Positions 47,960 to 57,045 of a stretch of 64,000 nucleotides of DNA are shown in pieces. The notes under the pieces were generated by a model. That model was given only the letters and a program-made list of their open reading frames with translations, did no database searches and was not told where the DNA came from. The stretch lies in contig NZ_RZNJ01000007.1 in the NCBI RefSeq assembly GCF_003994485.1, forward strand, positions 62,001 to 126,000. Reading direction: 5' to 3'. The stretch is from Arsenicitalea aurantiaca. GTDB lineage: Bacteria > Pseudomonadota > Alphaproteobacteria > Rhizobiales > Devosiaceae. The first letter of the stretch is position 1, and each line of letters opens with the position of its first letter. Made by a program: the position numbers and the translations under genes.

Positions 47960-48775
47960 CTAGTCGTCCCACTTGGGAGATTTTTCGGGATTGATCATGC
48001 GTTCGCCGCGGTCGAGCGCCCGGATCGCGTCCGTCTCGTCGGCGCTGAGCGTTACGTTGCGCGCGGCGAAATTGTCGTGAAGCCGCTCGGTATTGCCCGA
48101 GGCGGGAATGACGATGTGGCCCTCCCCCATGAGGAAGGCGAGTGAGATGGCCGCCGCCGTCACCCCATGGGTCGCAGCGATTTCACCCAGCACCGGGTCG
48201 GCGCTGACCTTGCCCTTGGCGAGCGGCATGTACGCAGTGAGCGTCAGCCCCTTGCTGCGAGCATGATCGCGCAGCCGCGGCGCCTGCAGATAGGGATGGA
48301 TCTCGACCTGGTTCGTCTCGATCTCGCCCTTGCCGACGATGGGGTCGGCCCGCTCGAGATCAGCAATGGGATAGTTCGAAACGCCGATCCGCTTGGCCCA
48401 GCCGCGCGCCTTGGCTTCGGCGAGCCCGGTCATGTAGACCTCGAACGGCACCTGATCACGGGCCGACGGCCAGTGGATGAGCAGCAGGTCGACATGATCG
48501 AGCTGCAGGGTTTCGAGGCTCTTCTCGACGCTCGGGAGAAACTGGGTTGCCTCGAGGTTCGTGTCGGCAACCTTGGTCGTGACGAAAAGCTCGGACCGGC
48601 TGAGGCCGGAGCGCTTGACCGCCTCCCCGACATTCTCCTCGGTGCCATAGCTCTGGGCGGTGTCGAGATGGCGATAGCCGATCTCGATCGCCTTCAACAG
48701 CGCATCGAGACCTTCGGGACCGGTACGGCCATAGGTGCCGAGCCCGAGGCGGGGAATGGTGGTGGTCTGGGCCAT
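47960..48775 (-). CDS. Aldo-keto reductase
   Basis: The 271-residue enzyme has the AKR TIM barrel and full catalytic tetrad: Asp in GYRHLDTAQSYG, Tyr in the same SYG, Lys in LFVTTKV, and His in LLLIHWPS. RIGVSNYPIADLERA and the C-terminal VIPASGNTERLHDNFAA are NADPH-site segments. It reduces aldehydes or keto sugars. ATG 48775 is 4 bases after the permease stop, so it is within the ABC operon, between permease and ATPase genes, an unusual insertion that links it to the imported substrate. Confidence 0.93.
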   Translation of the reverse strand: MAQTTTIPRLGLGTYGRTGPEGLDALLKAIEIGYRHLDTAQSYGTEENVGEAVKRSGLSRSELFVTTKVADTNLEATQFLPSVEKSLETLQLDHVDLLLIHWPSARDQVPFEVYMTGLAEAKARGWAKRIGVSNYPIADLERADPIVGKGEIETNQVEIHPYLQAPRLRDHARSKGLTLTAYMPLAKGKVSADPVLGEIAATHGVTAAAISLAFLMGEGHIVIPASGNTERLHDNFAARNVTLSADETDAIRALDRGERMINPEKSPKWDD

Positions 48776-48779
48776 CAAG

Positions 48780-49637
48780 TCAACCTTTCGTGGCGCCGGC
48801 GGTGAGGCCACCGACGAAGAGTTTCTGCATGGAAAAGAAGAGGATCGCGATCGGCACGGTCATCACGACCGACGCGGCCATGACCGCGCCCCAGTCGGTG
48901 TTGAACTCGGTCGAGAACTCGGCGAGCCCGATGGGCAGGGTTTTGACCGAAGAGTCCGTCGCAAAGCAGAGCGCGAAGATGAACTCGTTCCAGGTGGTGA
49001 CGAAAGCATAGACCAGCACCGCGACGATGCCGGGCAGGGAAAGCGGCAGCGTGATGCGGAAGAGGACGCCGAGCCGGCTCGCCCCGTCGATGATCGCGGC
49101 CTCTTCCAGTTCGACCGGAATGGCCTTGAAATAGCTCGTCAGCATCCAGACCGAGAGCGGCAGGGTGATGATCATGTAGACGAGGATCAGCCCCCAGAAG
49201 GTGTTGACCAGCCCGAGCACGCGCAGGGTGATGAAGAGCGGCACGATGATCGCGGCAGTGGGCAGCAGCTGGCCGATCAGGACGAAGCTCTGCAGCCAGG
49301 ATTTGCCGCGGAAGTTGAAGCGCGCAAAGCCGTAGGACGCAAAGATCGCCAGGATCAGGGCCAGCCCGGTCGACCCCACCGAGATGATCACCGAATTGAG
49401 GAAATAGCGCGGGATATTGCTCTCGAAGAGCACCGTCCGGTAATTCTCCCAGGTCGGGCTCGCCGGCCACCAGATGGGCGGAACGGTGTAGAGTTCCCCC
49501 AGCGTCTTGACCGATGAAAGCGCCATCCAGGCGAAGGGGAAGAGGCACACGAGCACCAGCACGATCGCGCCGACGATGATGAAGGGCATGCCGAGCCCGG
49601 TGCGGGTGGGCGTGTCGGTCGTGGTCAGGGAGCTCAT
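48780..49637 (-). CDS. CUT1 ABC transporter permease (MalG-like)
   Basis: The 285-residue permease has six helices and an EAA loop EEAAIIDGASRLGVLFRITLPLSLPG (about residues 176-201). FASYGFARFNFRGKSWLQSFVLIGQLLPTAAIIVPLF is typical of the MalG-type group. Its start overlaps the upstream permease stop by 4 bases. Confidence 0.94.
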   Translation of the reverse strand: MSSLTTTDTPTRTGLGMPFIIVGAIVLVLVCLFPFAWMALSSVKTLGELYTVPPIWWPASPTWENYRTVLFESNIPRYFLNSVIISVGSTGLALILAIFASYGFARFNFRGKSWLQSFVLIGQLLPTAAIIVPLFITLRVLGLVNTFWGLILVYMIITLPLSVWMLTSYFKAIPVELEEAAIIDGASRLGVLFRITLPLSLPGIVAVLVYAFVTTWNEFIFALCFATDSSVKTLPIGLAEFSTEFNTDWGAVMAASVVMTVPIAILFFSMQKLFVGGLTAGATKG

Positions 49638-50494
49638 TTTGCCTCCGCGGGCGAGGACGCCAGGTACCGGATGTAGATGAAGACGACCACGATGGTGACC
49701 GCAAAGAAGATGACGCTGAGCGCCGCCGCCTGATTGAACTGGAAGCTTTCGAAGGCGAGCCGGAAGATCTGGATCGGCGTGATCAGCGTCAGATTGGCCG
49801 GGCCGCCGCGGGTGATGGCGTAGATGATGGTGATGGAGTTCAGCCCCCAGATCACGAGCAGCAGGGTCACCGCAACGATCACCGGCCGGACCTGCGGCAG
49901 CATGATGTGCCAGACCTCGTGCCAGAAATTCGCGCCATCGACACGCGCGGCCTCGTAGAGGTCATTGGGGATCGATTGAAGGCCCGCGAGCACCATGATG
50001 GCGACGAAGGGGAAGAGCTTCCACACATTGATCGCGATCATGACCGGGAGCACGGTATCGCGATTGGAGAGCCAGCCGATCGGCGCCTCGATGAGGCCGG
50101 GCGCCGTCATCATGTAGTTGATGATGCCGAATTCGGTGTGGAACATCCACGCCCAGGTGGTGGCGGCGACGATGCCGGGAATGACCCAGGGGATGAGCGT
50201 GACCGAGCGCACGATGCCGCGGCCCGGGAAATTCTGGTTGAGCAGCACCGCCGTGGCGACGCCGAGGATCACCTGGAACACGATTGATCCGCCGACCCAC
50301 CAGAGCGTGTTCCAGAACGCCTGCGGGGTGGCGCGCGCGCCGAGCACGGCGGCGAAATTATTGGTGCCGACGAAGGCGCCCTGCTGGTCGGTAACGCTCA
50401 GCAGGCCGGTATAGAAAACCGGATAGGCGATCAGCATGGCCAGGACGACCAGCGCGGGCAGGACGAACAACAGGCCTGTCGATTGGCGGACCAT
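49634..50494 (-). CDS. CUT1 ABC transporter permease (MalF-like)
   Basis: The 286-residue permease has six helices, the first at residues 8-30, and an EAA loop YEAARVDGANFWHEVWHIMLPQVRPV (about residues 183-208). It follows the binding-protein gene after 68 bases that contain a perfect hairpin (50527-50546). With the next permease it forms the channel of the IclR-linked transporter. Confidence 0.94.
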   Translation of the reverse strand: MVRQSTGLLFVLPALVVLAMLIAYPVFYTGLLSVTDQQGAFVGTNNFAAVLGARATPQAFWNTLWWVGGSIVFQVILGVATAVLLNQNFPGRGIVRSVTLIPWVIPGIVAATTWAWMFHTEFGIINYMMTAPGLIEAPIGWLSNRDTVLPVMIAINVWKLFPFVAIMVLAGLQSIPNDLYEAARVDGANFWHEVWHIMLPQVRPVIVAVTLLLVIWGLNSITIIYAITRGGPANLTLITPIQIFRLAFESFQFNQAAALSVIFFAVTIVVVFIYIRYLASSPAEAK

Positions 50495-50526
50495 GGATGG
50501 CCTCCGGGGCGGGCGAATGGGAAAGA

Positions 50527-50546
50527 CCCGGGGCCGAAGCCCCGGG
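50527..50546 (-). other. hairpin between binding-protein and permease genes
   Basis: CCCGGGGC and GCCCCGGG form a perfect 8-base stem closed by a CGAA/TTCG tetraloop, 16 bases after the binding-protein stop. On the transcribed (minus) strand the loop reads TTCG, a very stable UUCG-type tetraloop. TCTTT follows on that strand, too short for a clear terminator. Confidence 0.75.
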
Positions 50547-50562
50547 CAAGTTCGGGAGGAGA

Positions 50563-51783
50563 CTAGCTGTCGAGCAGTGCCTGGATCTCGTCGGCTGCAT
50601 CGTCCATTGCCGCCTGCACGTCTTCGCCGAGCAGGATGCGCTGGATGCCGTCGAAATAGGCCTGCGTGATCTGCACCCAGTTGGGATGGATCGGCACCGG
50701 CCGGCCATAGGGCAGCATTTCCTTGAAGACCTGCAGGATCGGATCGTCGAACCGAGGCAGGTCCATGGCCGAGGTGCGGGCCGGGAAGGTGTCCGTGAAC
50801 ATGCCCATGTTCTCGGGCTGCTGGAGGAATTCGAGGAACACCTTGGCTTCGTCGGGGTTGCGCGCATCACGCGGAACCACGAAGCTCCAGCCGCCCAGGA
50901 TCGCGGCCGTCTCGGCCCCTTCGGGGTGCGGGATGGTCATAACGCCGATGTCGATATTGGCATTCTCGGCGGCAATCGAGGGCACGTCGAACTGGCCCGA
51001 CTGGTACATCGAGACGGTCTCGGCGATGAACAGGCGCCGGTTGGCGGTGCCGTCGTTCTCGAGGGTCGAGGCCGGCGAGAGGCCGTTGGTGAAGAAGTCG
51101 GTATAGAACTTCACCGCCTCGACGGCCTCGGGCTCGTTCACGGTCGCGCGCGTCAGGTCGTCCGAGACGATCGAGCCGCCATTCATCCAGATGAAGGGCA
51201 GCGAGCGGAAGATGGTGTTGCCCACTTCCCCGCCACCGGTGATGGCAAAGCCCGAACGGCCATTGCCGGTCAGCGCGGTCGCGGTTTCCACCAACTCGTC
51301 CCAGGTCTCGGGGACTGCGTCGGGATCAAGGCCGGCATCTTCGAAATGCCCGCGATTGTAGATGATGGCATGGGTCTCGATGCGATAGGGCACGCCCCAG
51401 ACCTGATCGTTCCAGCTCACATAGTCGAGCGCTGCGGGCACGTAGTCATCGCGCCCCTCCTCGACCACGTCGTCGAGCGGGATGACGAGATTGTTCTGTG
51501 CGTAGCCGTTCACCCAGCCATGCTGCACGTCGATGATGTCGGGCGCTGCGCCGGACTGCAGCGCGGTCAGGATGCGCTGCGGCAGCCCGTCGGTTACCGT
51601 GATTTCGAGCCGCACGGTGATGTCTGGGTTGGCTTCCTGGAACTGGGCGACCAGTTCGCGGGCCCGGGCTTCGTTGAAGTTCGGGGTCCACCACACCACT
51701 TCGCCTGCCGAGGCGAAGGTGGTGCCGAACGATAGGCTGGCGGCGAGCGCCGCGAGCACGGAAGTCGTCCTCAAGATCTTCAT
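50563..51783 (-). CDS. CUT1 ABC transporter sugar-binding protein
   Basis: The 406-residue periplasmic protein has a signal peptide (VLAALAASLSFGTTFASAG, cleavage near residue 23) and family 1 binding-protein features: ARELVAQFQEANPDITVRLEITVTDGLPQRILTALQSGAAPDIIDVQHGW (residues 40-90) and a later ILGGWSFVVPRDARNPDEAKVFLEFL. The ATG follows an AGGGAGGAC site. It follows the mannonate dehydratase gene after 67 bases. The ligand is probably an acid-sugar-containing oligomer or a uronate glycoside, inferred from the neighbouring enzymes. Confidence 0.94.
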   Translation of the reverse strand: MKILRTTSVLAALAASLSFGTTFASAGEVVWWTPNFNEARARELVAQFQEANPDITVRLEITVTDGLPQRILTALQSGAAPDIIDVQHGWVNGYAQNNLVIPLDDVVEEGRDDYVPAALDYVSWNDQVWGVPYRIETHAIIYNRGHFEDAGLDPDAVPETWDELVETATALTGNGRSGFAITGGGEVGNTIFRSLPFIWMNGGSIVSDDLTRATVNEPEAVEAVKFYTDFFTNGLSPASTLENDGTANRRLFIAETVSMYQSGQFDVPSIAAENANIDIGVMTIPHPEGAETAAILGGWSFVVPRDARNPDEAKVFLEFLQQPENMGMFTDTFPARTSAMDLPRFDDPILQVFKEMLPYGRPVPIHPNWVQITQAYFDGIQRILLGEDVQAAMDDAADEIQALLDS

Positions 51784-51850
51784 TTCAGTCCTCCCTTGGT
51801 GCGATCGAAATCGCGATTGCGCCGGCGCGGCCTCGACCATCGCCGGAAAC

Positions 51851-52981
51851 TCACTGCATGCCGGCCCTCTGCGGCGCCTGGCGATCGCGCGCCGCCGACC
51901 AGGACGGGCCAAGACTGTCCGCGTTCAGGATCAGCGCGCGCATGTAACCGATCGTGTAGGCATTGCCCGCATGCCAGGGTGATGGCGAGGCGAGGTCCGG
52001 CACGTGATCGGGCACGAGCACGCCCTCGAACTTCTCGTCGCGCAGGATGCGCACGATCTCGGCCATGTCGACGTCGCCGTCATCGACGAACGTCTCGATG
52101 TAGTCGGGCACCTTGCCCCGCACGTTGCGGAAATGGACGTAGGCGAGCGCCCCCTGTCGGGCGAAATGGCGCGTCGCCTCGTAGACGTCGCCGGACTGCA
52201 TCTCCTGGATCGAACCGACGCAGAATTCGAGCGCATTGGCCGGGCTCGGCGCGAGCGAGAGGAGACGATCATATTTGTCGGGGCTGTTGACCAGCCGGGC
52301 CGCGCCCCGCAGGCGCTCGACCGGGGGATCGTCGGGATGGGCGGCAAGACGCACGCCCGCCTCCTCGGCCACCGGCACGAGTTCGGCGAGAAAGCGCTCC
52401 AGCCGGTCCCAGATTTCTTCGTCCGACACGCTGACCGCCGGCGCGCCCGGCCGCTCGGGCCGATAGCGCATGTTCCATACCATGCCGTCCGGGATCGGCC
52501 GGTCGTGCTCGATCTCGTCCATGCGGAACTGCACGGTGACCGCCCCTGCCCGTCCGCGGGGCACGCGCTGCCAGCCCCAGACGCCCGCGATCGAGAAATT
52601 GTAGCCGATGACGGGGATCCCGGCCCGCCCCGCATCGCGGACCAAAGTCTTCAGGCCCTCCATCTGGGCGTCCCGATCGGGACCGTCGAGCAGGATGTCG
52701 GACCAGAATTTGGGCGAGAGGTTCTCGAGTGCCGCGACGCGGATGCCGTGGCGGGCGAGCATGTCGACCGCACCCTTCATGCGCTCATAGCTCCAAAGAG
52801 CTTCGTCGGACACGTCGCCCAGGATCGGCCCGACCTCGCCGCGCTCGGTATAGGCGGAGGGGTCGGCGGCGTTCGAATAATTGACGAGGTGGATGACGAC
52901 GTCGGTAACGCCGAGCTGCGCTGCAAAGCGCGCGGCGTCCTCGTTCAGCCTGTCACCAGCAAGGGTGAGACCAACCCTCAT
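51851..52981 (-). CDS. uxuA: Mannonate dehydratase (UxuA-like)
   Basis: The 376-residue TIM-barrel enzyme dehydrates D-mannonate to 2-keto-3-deoxy-D-gluconate in hexuronate catabolism. UxuA features are GYNFSIAGVWGW (about residues 124-135), the metal-site RLAAHPDDPPVERLRG (about 214-229), NALEFCVGSIQEM, and AYVHFRNVRGKVPDYIETFVDDGDVDMAEI (about 280-309). It is longer at the start than no family member I can compare and about 20 residues shorter than E. coli UxuA (394). ATG 52981 has GGGAGGA upstream. It leads the operon under the operator at 53017-53030. Confidence 0.92.
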   Translation of the reverse strand: MRVGLTLAGDRLNEDAARFAAQLGVTDVVIHLVNYSNAADPSAYTERGEVGPILGDVSDEALWSYERMKGAVDMLARHGIRVAALENLSPKFWSDILLDGPDRDAQMEGLKTLVRDAGRAGIPVIGYNFSIAGVWGWQRVPRGRAGAVTVQFRMDEIEHDRPIPDGMVWNMRYRPERPGAPAVSVSDEEIWDRLERFLAELVPVAEEAGVRLAAHPDDPPVERLRGAARLVNSPDKYDRLLSLAPSPANALEFCVGSIQEMQSGDVYEATRHFARQGALAYVHFRNVRGKVPDYIETFVDDGDVDMAEIVRILRDEKFEGVLVPDHVPDLASPSPWHAGNAYTIGYMRALILNADSLGPSWSAARDRQAPQRAGMQ

Positions 52982-53016
52982 CCATTCCTCCCGAGATGAT
53001 CATGGCTCTCTGGCCT

Positions 53017-53030
53017 GTTCATATTTGAAC
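53017..53030. promoter_or_regulatory. probable IclR operator upstream of uxuA
   Basis: GTTCATATTTGAAC has perfect GTTCA/TGAAC arms around 4 bases and lies 36 bases before the uxuA start. Its reverse complement contains CAAATATGAAC, which recurs exactly at 54855-54865 upstream of the iclR gene. Shared, AT-rich and palindromic, it is the best candidate for the IclR binding site. Confidence 0.6.
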
Positions 53031-53132
53031 TTGATCAATTCATTTTATGACAATGGGACAAGACGGCCATCCTGTCAATCGGTCGTCGCCAAGGGAGGGC
53101 GGCAGCCATGCCGCCGCCCCGTTCCCGGCGGC

Positions 53133-54299
53133 CTATTCGCCGAAGGTCACCTTGCCGGTCGCCACGCCGCTCGTATTCATGCTGCCGTCGAAGATCGGCA
53201 CGTTGTAGGGCGAGTACGGATATTTCGCGCAGGCCTCCTCGATCAGCTCGACGCCGAGGCCGGGCGCGGTCGGCGCCAGCAGGGCGCCATCTTCGAACTG
53301 CAGCGTCTCGCGCACCAGTTCCTTGCGCCAGGGCACGTCCACCGACACGGTCTCGAAGACCGAGAAATTGGGGATGGCGACCGCCGTGTGAAGCGTCATC
53401 GCGTTCATCACCGGCCCGACCGGATTGTGCGGGGCGACCGGGATCATGTGCAGGTGGGCCATGTGCGCGATGCGCTTGGTCTCGCCCAGCCCGCCGGCAT
53501 GCGAGACGTCGGGCTGGAGGATGTCGACCGCCTTCTTCTGCAGCGCCTCGAGGAACCGGCCGGGTTCGAACCAGCGCTCGCCCGAGGCGATGGGCACGGG
53601 GCTCTGCGCGCGCACATCGGCCAGCGCATCGATCGATTCGGGCGGCGTCGGCTCTTCGATCCAGCGCAAATCATAGGGCTCCAGCGCCTTGCACATGGCG
53701 ATGGCTGTTGGCACGTTGAGCCGCCCGTGCACGTCGAGCATGAGATCGATGTCCGGCCCCACCGCATCGCGCACCGCGGCCACGATGTCGATGGTCTGCC
53801 GACGCTGGGCGCGATCCATCTCGAGGTCCGCGACGTCGAACGGGTCCCATTTCAGCGCCTTGTAGCCGAGCGCCACCGCCTTGCGCGCATTCTCGGCATA
53901 TTGTTCGGGCGTGGTCGCGCCGAAGAACCAGTGATTGGCGTAGCACGCGATGCGGTCGCGATATTTGCCGCCCAGAAGCTCGAACACGGGAACGCCGAGC
54001 GCCTTGCCCTTAATGTCGAGGAGCGCCGCCTCGATCGCGCCGAGCGCCGTGCGGAACACGGCGCCCGTGCGCCAGTAGGAATCGCGGTGCAACTGCTCGA
54101 TGATGGCATCGACCGCGAAGGGGTCGCGACCGATCAGCACCCGCTCGAGTTCCTCGAGCGCCGCGGTCACTGCCAGCGTCTTCCATTCGAGCGTCGCCTC
54201 GCCCACGCCCTCGATGCCGTCATCGGTGTAGAGCTTGACGAAGACGAAATTCGTGCGGCTCACATTGGCCACGAATATCTTTTGTGCGGTGATCTTCAT
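53133..54299 (-). CDS. Enolase-superfamily sugar-acid dehydratase (galactonate dehydratase-like)
   Basis: The 388-residue protein belongs to the mandelate racemase/muconate-lactonising group. Acid-sugar dehydratase marks are ALKWDPF (the K-x-DP motif of the GalD group), metal ligands DLMLDVHGRLNVP, WIEEPTPPES and SGERWFEP, and a catalytic His in VAPHNPVGPV. The likely reaction is beta-dehydration of an aldonate or aldarate to a 2-keto-3-deoxy acid. Its start overlaps the stop of the VOC gene by 4 bases. The exact substrate cannot be read off. Confidence 0.92.
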   Translation of the reverse strand: MKITAQKIFVANVSRTNFVFVKLYTDDGIEGVGEATLEWKTLAVTAALEELERVLIGRDPFAVDAIIEQLHRDSYWRTGAVFRTALGAIEAALLDIKGKALGVPVFELLGGKYRDRIACYANHWFFGATTPEQYAENARKAVALGYKALKWDPFDVADLEMDRAQRRQTIDIVAAVRDAVGPDIDLMLDVHGRLNVPTAIAMCKALEPYDLRWIEEPTPPESIDALADVRAQSPVPIASGERWFEPGRFLEALQKKAVDILQPDVSHAGGLGETKRIAHMAHLHMIPVAPHNPVGPVMNAMTLHTAVAIPNFSVFETVSVDVPWRKELVRETLQFEDGALLAPTAPGLGVELIEEACAKYPYSPYNVPIFDGSMNTSGVATGKVTFGE

Positions 54300-54733
54300 T
54301 TCCGCCCCTCCCGAAGGCGTGCGATGGCCTGCGCCTGCATGCTGTCCGGCGCCATTTGCATAAGCTCGATGCGATGGCCTTCCGGATCCTCGATCCAGGC
54401 CTGAAGATTGCCGTCAGCCCCCTCCGCGCGCGGGCGGATCAGCGGCACGCCGGCCGCGCCGAGCTCGGCGATCGCCTGGTCGATGTCCGGCACCGACAGG
54501 CAGAGATGGTTGAACCCGACTGCGTCCCGGCCCGCCGCCCGGTCGCCCTCCCCGTCCGGGAAGATTTCGAGATATTGCTCGTCGGTCACCCGCAGATAGC
54601 AGAGCCAGAGCCGACCATCTCGGTCGAGCCGCAGCATCTCCTCAAAGCCCAGTTTCCCGACGTAGAAGTCGTGGGCGCGCTCGAAATCCTTCACCCTTAT
54701 GGCAATGTGGGCGATGGATGAAACGGTCAGCAT
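54296..54733 (-). CDS. VOC (glyoxalase/bleomycin-resistance fold) family protein
   Basis: The 145-residue protein has two beta-alpha-beta-beta-beta units. Candidate metal ligands are His in SSIAHIAIRV, Glu in QYLEIFPD, His in GFNHLCLSV and Glu in HRIELMQM, the lactoylglutathione-lyase-like pattern. It is encoded first in a two-gene operon with the galactonate dehydratase-like enzyme, so an epimerase, isomerase or dioxygenase role on a sugar acid is possible. AGGA precedes the ATG. Confidence 0.9.
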   Translation of the reverse strand: MLTVSSIAHIAIRVKDFERAHDFYVGKLGFEEMLRLDRDGRLWLCYLRVTDEQYLEIFPDGEGDRAAGRDAVGFNHLCLSVPDIDQAIAELGAAGVPLIRPRAEGADGNLQAWIEDPEGHRIELMQMAPDSMQAQAIARLREGRK

Positions 54734-54853
54734 GGGAAGCGATCCTCACAGGGCCCCGGCGCCGGACGCAGGACGAGGCTCGCGGAACGCAAGCCCCGCG
54801 CCAAGCGGCCGAGGCCGCGCCCTCCTCCCATGTGGACAGCGCCTGCGAGCTAT

Positions 54854-54876
54854 CCAAATATGAACTTTTGTTGTTC
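54854..54876. promoter_or_regulatory. probable IclR operator between VOC and iclR genes
   Basis: CCAAATATGAAC (54854-54865) repeats the motif found upstream of uxuA, and GAAC...GTTC (54862-54876) adds inverted arms at 7-base spacing. It sits in the 192-base divergent gap and could control both the VOC/dehydratase pair and iclR. Confidence 0.55.
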
Positions 54877-54925
54877 AGATAAGCATGGTAGTAGCGGCAG
54901 GAACGCGAAGTCAATGGAGGAGCGC

Positions 54926-55711
54926 ATGCTCGACACCGTGGCCGAAGACGCCGCAAGCAAGCACCGCATCCCGGTCATCGACCGGATGATGGAGGTGCTG
55001 ACCCAGCTCGAGCGGCGGGCCAATGGCGTCACGATCAGCGAGCTGGTCGCTCAGCTCGACATGCCCCGCACCACCATCTACCGCATCCTCAACACTTTGC
55101 AGCTGCATGATATGGTGCGGCGCGATGATGGCGGGGCCTATCATCTCGGACGGCGCCTCCTGCGCCTCGCCTCGCATGTGGCGGCGGGCGCGAGCCCGTT
55201 CGATCTCGCCAGCATCGCCCAGCCCTTTCTCGAGCAGATCGCCGCGCAGCTTGGCGAGGGCACTAAGCTCTCGGTCATCGATCACGAGGGCATACTTGTC
55301 CTTGCTGCCGCCCAGGGCCGGCGCGAATACGCGCTCACCGTCGCCCCCGGCCAGCGCATGCCCATCCATGCCGGCGCCGCGAGCAAGCTCCTCATCGCTC
55401 ATCTGCCCGAGGAAGAGCAGGCGAACTGGCTCGAGCGCCCGCTAATGGCCTTCACCAGCAAGTCGATCACCGACCCAAAGCGGCTGGCCAACGAGCTTAC
55501 GCGCATCAAGCGCCTCGGTTGGGCGCAGGACAAGGGCGAAAACGCCCCTTCCATTCACGCCTTCGCGGCGCCCGTCTTCGACAAATCCGGCACGATGATC
55601 GCCGCGCTCTCGGTCCCCTTTCTTGCCGGGGCCGAACCCAGCCGCATGGAGGAGATCCGGCTCGCCGTGATCGAGGCGGCGCGCGCGCTCAGCGATGCCA
55701 TACCGGGCTGA
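54926..55711 (+). CDS. IclR-family transcriptional regulator
   Basis: The 261-residue regulator has the N-terminal winged helix HRIPVIDRMMEVLTQLERRANGVTISELVAQLDMPRTTIYRILNTLQLHDMVRRD (residues 11-66) and an IclR effector domain (PFLEQIAAQLGEGTKLSVIDHEGILVLAAAQG; then MPIHAGAASKLLIAHLPEEE). The ATG at 54926 has GGAGGA 5 bases upstream. It likely senses a sugar-acid intermediate and controls the divergent and distal acid-sugar operons through CAAATATGAAC-type sites. An enolase-superfamily gene follows 55 bases later on the same transcript. Confidence 0.94.
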   Translation: MLDTVAEDAASKHRIPVIDRMMEVLTQLERRANGVTISELVAQLDMPRTTIYRILNTLQLHDMVRRDDGGAYHLGRRLLRLASHVAAGASPFDLASIAQPFLEQIAAQLGEGTKLSVIDHEGILVLAAAQGRREYALTVAPGQRMPIHAGAASKLLIAHLPEEEQANWLERPLMAFTSKSITDPKRLANELTRIKRLGWAQDKGENAPSIHAFAAPVFDKSGTMIAALSVPFLAGAEPSRMEEIRLAVIEAARALSDAIPG

Positions 55712-55766
55712 ACCCGGCCAGCATCAACATCTGCCCGAACCGGGGCAGCAGGGAGGACCTAGCAAG

Positions 55767-56963
55767 GTGAAGATCGTCGATCTCAAATGTGCCGTGATCG
55801 GCAAGAGCCCCATCGTTCGCATCGTGACCGATGAGGGCATTTCCGGGTTCGGTCAGGCCGAAACCTGGAAGCCCTACCTCAAGCCACACATCCTGTCCTT
55901 CCGCGAGGCGCTGTTGGGGGAAGACCCCACCGACGTCGAGCGCGTGATGCTGAAGATCCGCCAGCGCGGCGGCTTCAAGCCCTGGGGCGCCGCGGTGTCG
56001 ACGATCGAGATGGCGCTCTGGGATCTCGCCGGTAAAGCCGCCGGACTCCCCGTCCACAAGCTCCTCGGCGGCAAGGTGCGGGATCGGGTGCGGGTCTACA
56101 ATGGCGCGCTGCGGTTTCCGTTTGCCGGCCATTCGCCAGAGGATTACGCGGAAGACGTGCGCCGGATGATGGCGCTGCCCGAGGGCTTCACCATCTTCAA
56201 GCAGCCCATCGGGTTTCATTCGCCGATGAAGCGCGAAGTGCCCGACTTCTATTATGGCGAACCCAACAAGAGCCCGCTCCACGGCGCGCTCGATCGCGGC
56301 AAGGTGACCGAGCGCGGGCTGATGCACATGGTCGAATGCGTCGCCGCGATGAAGGAGGTGATGGGGGACAGCGTCGGGCTTGCGCTCGATTGCGGCCCCG
56401 GCTGGATGCTGCCCGACGCGATCAAGCTCGCCAAGCTTCTCGAGCCCTACAATCTGATGTGGCTCGAGGACCTGCTGTCGGGCGACTACACCCCCTGGGT
56501 CAATGCCGGGGTCTACCGCGAACTGACCCGGTCGTCGACGACGCCGATCCATACCGGCGAGCAGATTTATCTCCGGCAGAACTTCAAGGAACTGATCGAA
56601 AGCCAGGCCGTCCATGTCATCGGCCCCGATCCGGCCGATGTCGGGGGTATCGCAGAGCTCAAATGGATCGCCGAATATGCAGATCTGCACGGCATCCTGA
56701 TGGCGCCGCACGGTACGGCCAACGGGCTTCTCGGCCTCGCCGCGCTGATCCAGGTCTCGGCGACCTTGCCCCACAATTTCATCGCCTTCGAATACACCAA
56801 TGGCGACCCGGCCTGGTGGTACGAGATCGTCGAGGGCCTGCCGAGCCCGATCGTCAAGGACGGCATGATCGAGGTGCTGACGCGGCCGGGCATGGGCGTC
56901 GACATCATCCCCGAGGCCGCCAAACGCTATCTGGGGGAAGAGGATCACGGCTTTTTTGACTGA
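55767..56963 (+). CDS. Enolase-superfamily (mandelate racemase/muconate lactonising) enzyme
   Basis: The 398-residue barrel protein has metal ligands in LALDCGPGWMLPDAI, WLEDLLSGDYTP and IHTGEQIYLR, and a possible catalytic His in MAPHGTANGLLG. Substrate-cap residues at the N-terminus (GKSPIVRIVTDEGISGFGQAE) are typical. The GTG at 55767 follows GGGAGGA. It differs from the GalD-like enzyme by eye and may dehydrate or racemise another sugar acid of the pathway. It is co-directional with iclR. Confidence 0.9.
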   Translation: MKIVDLKCAVIGKSPIVRIVTDEGISGFGQAETWKPYLKPHILSFREALLGEDPTDVERVMLKIRQRGGFKPWGAAVSTIEMALWDLAGKAAGLPVHKLLGGKVRDRVRVYNGALRFPFAGHSPEDYAEDVRRMMALPEGFTIFKQPIGFHSPMKREVPDFYYGEPNKSPLHGALDRGKVTERGLMHMVECVAAMKEVMGDSVGLALDCGPGWMLPDAIKLAKLLEPYNLMWLEDLLSGDYTPWVNAGVYRELTRSSTTPIHTGEQIYLRQNFKELIESQAVHVIGPDPADVGGIAELKWIAEYADLHGILMAPHGTANGLLGLAALIQVSATLPHNFIAFEYTNGDPAWWYEIVEGLPSPIVKDGMIEVLTRPGMGVDIIPEAAKRYLGEEDHGFFD

Positions 56964-57045
56964 GCCGTTCGGTTCGGCCCCGTAGCGGTCTTGCGGCCCG
57001 CCGCCCCCGGCCTCATATCAGAGGTCGGCAAGGGAGCGGAGCACA

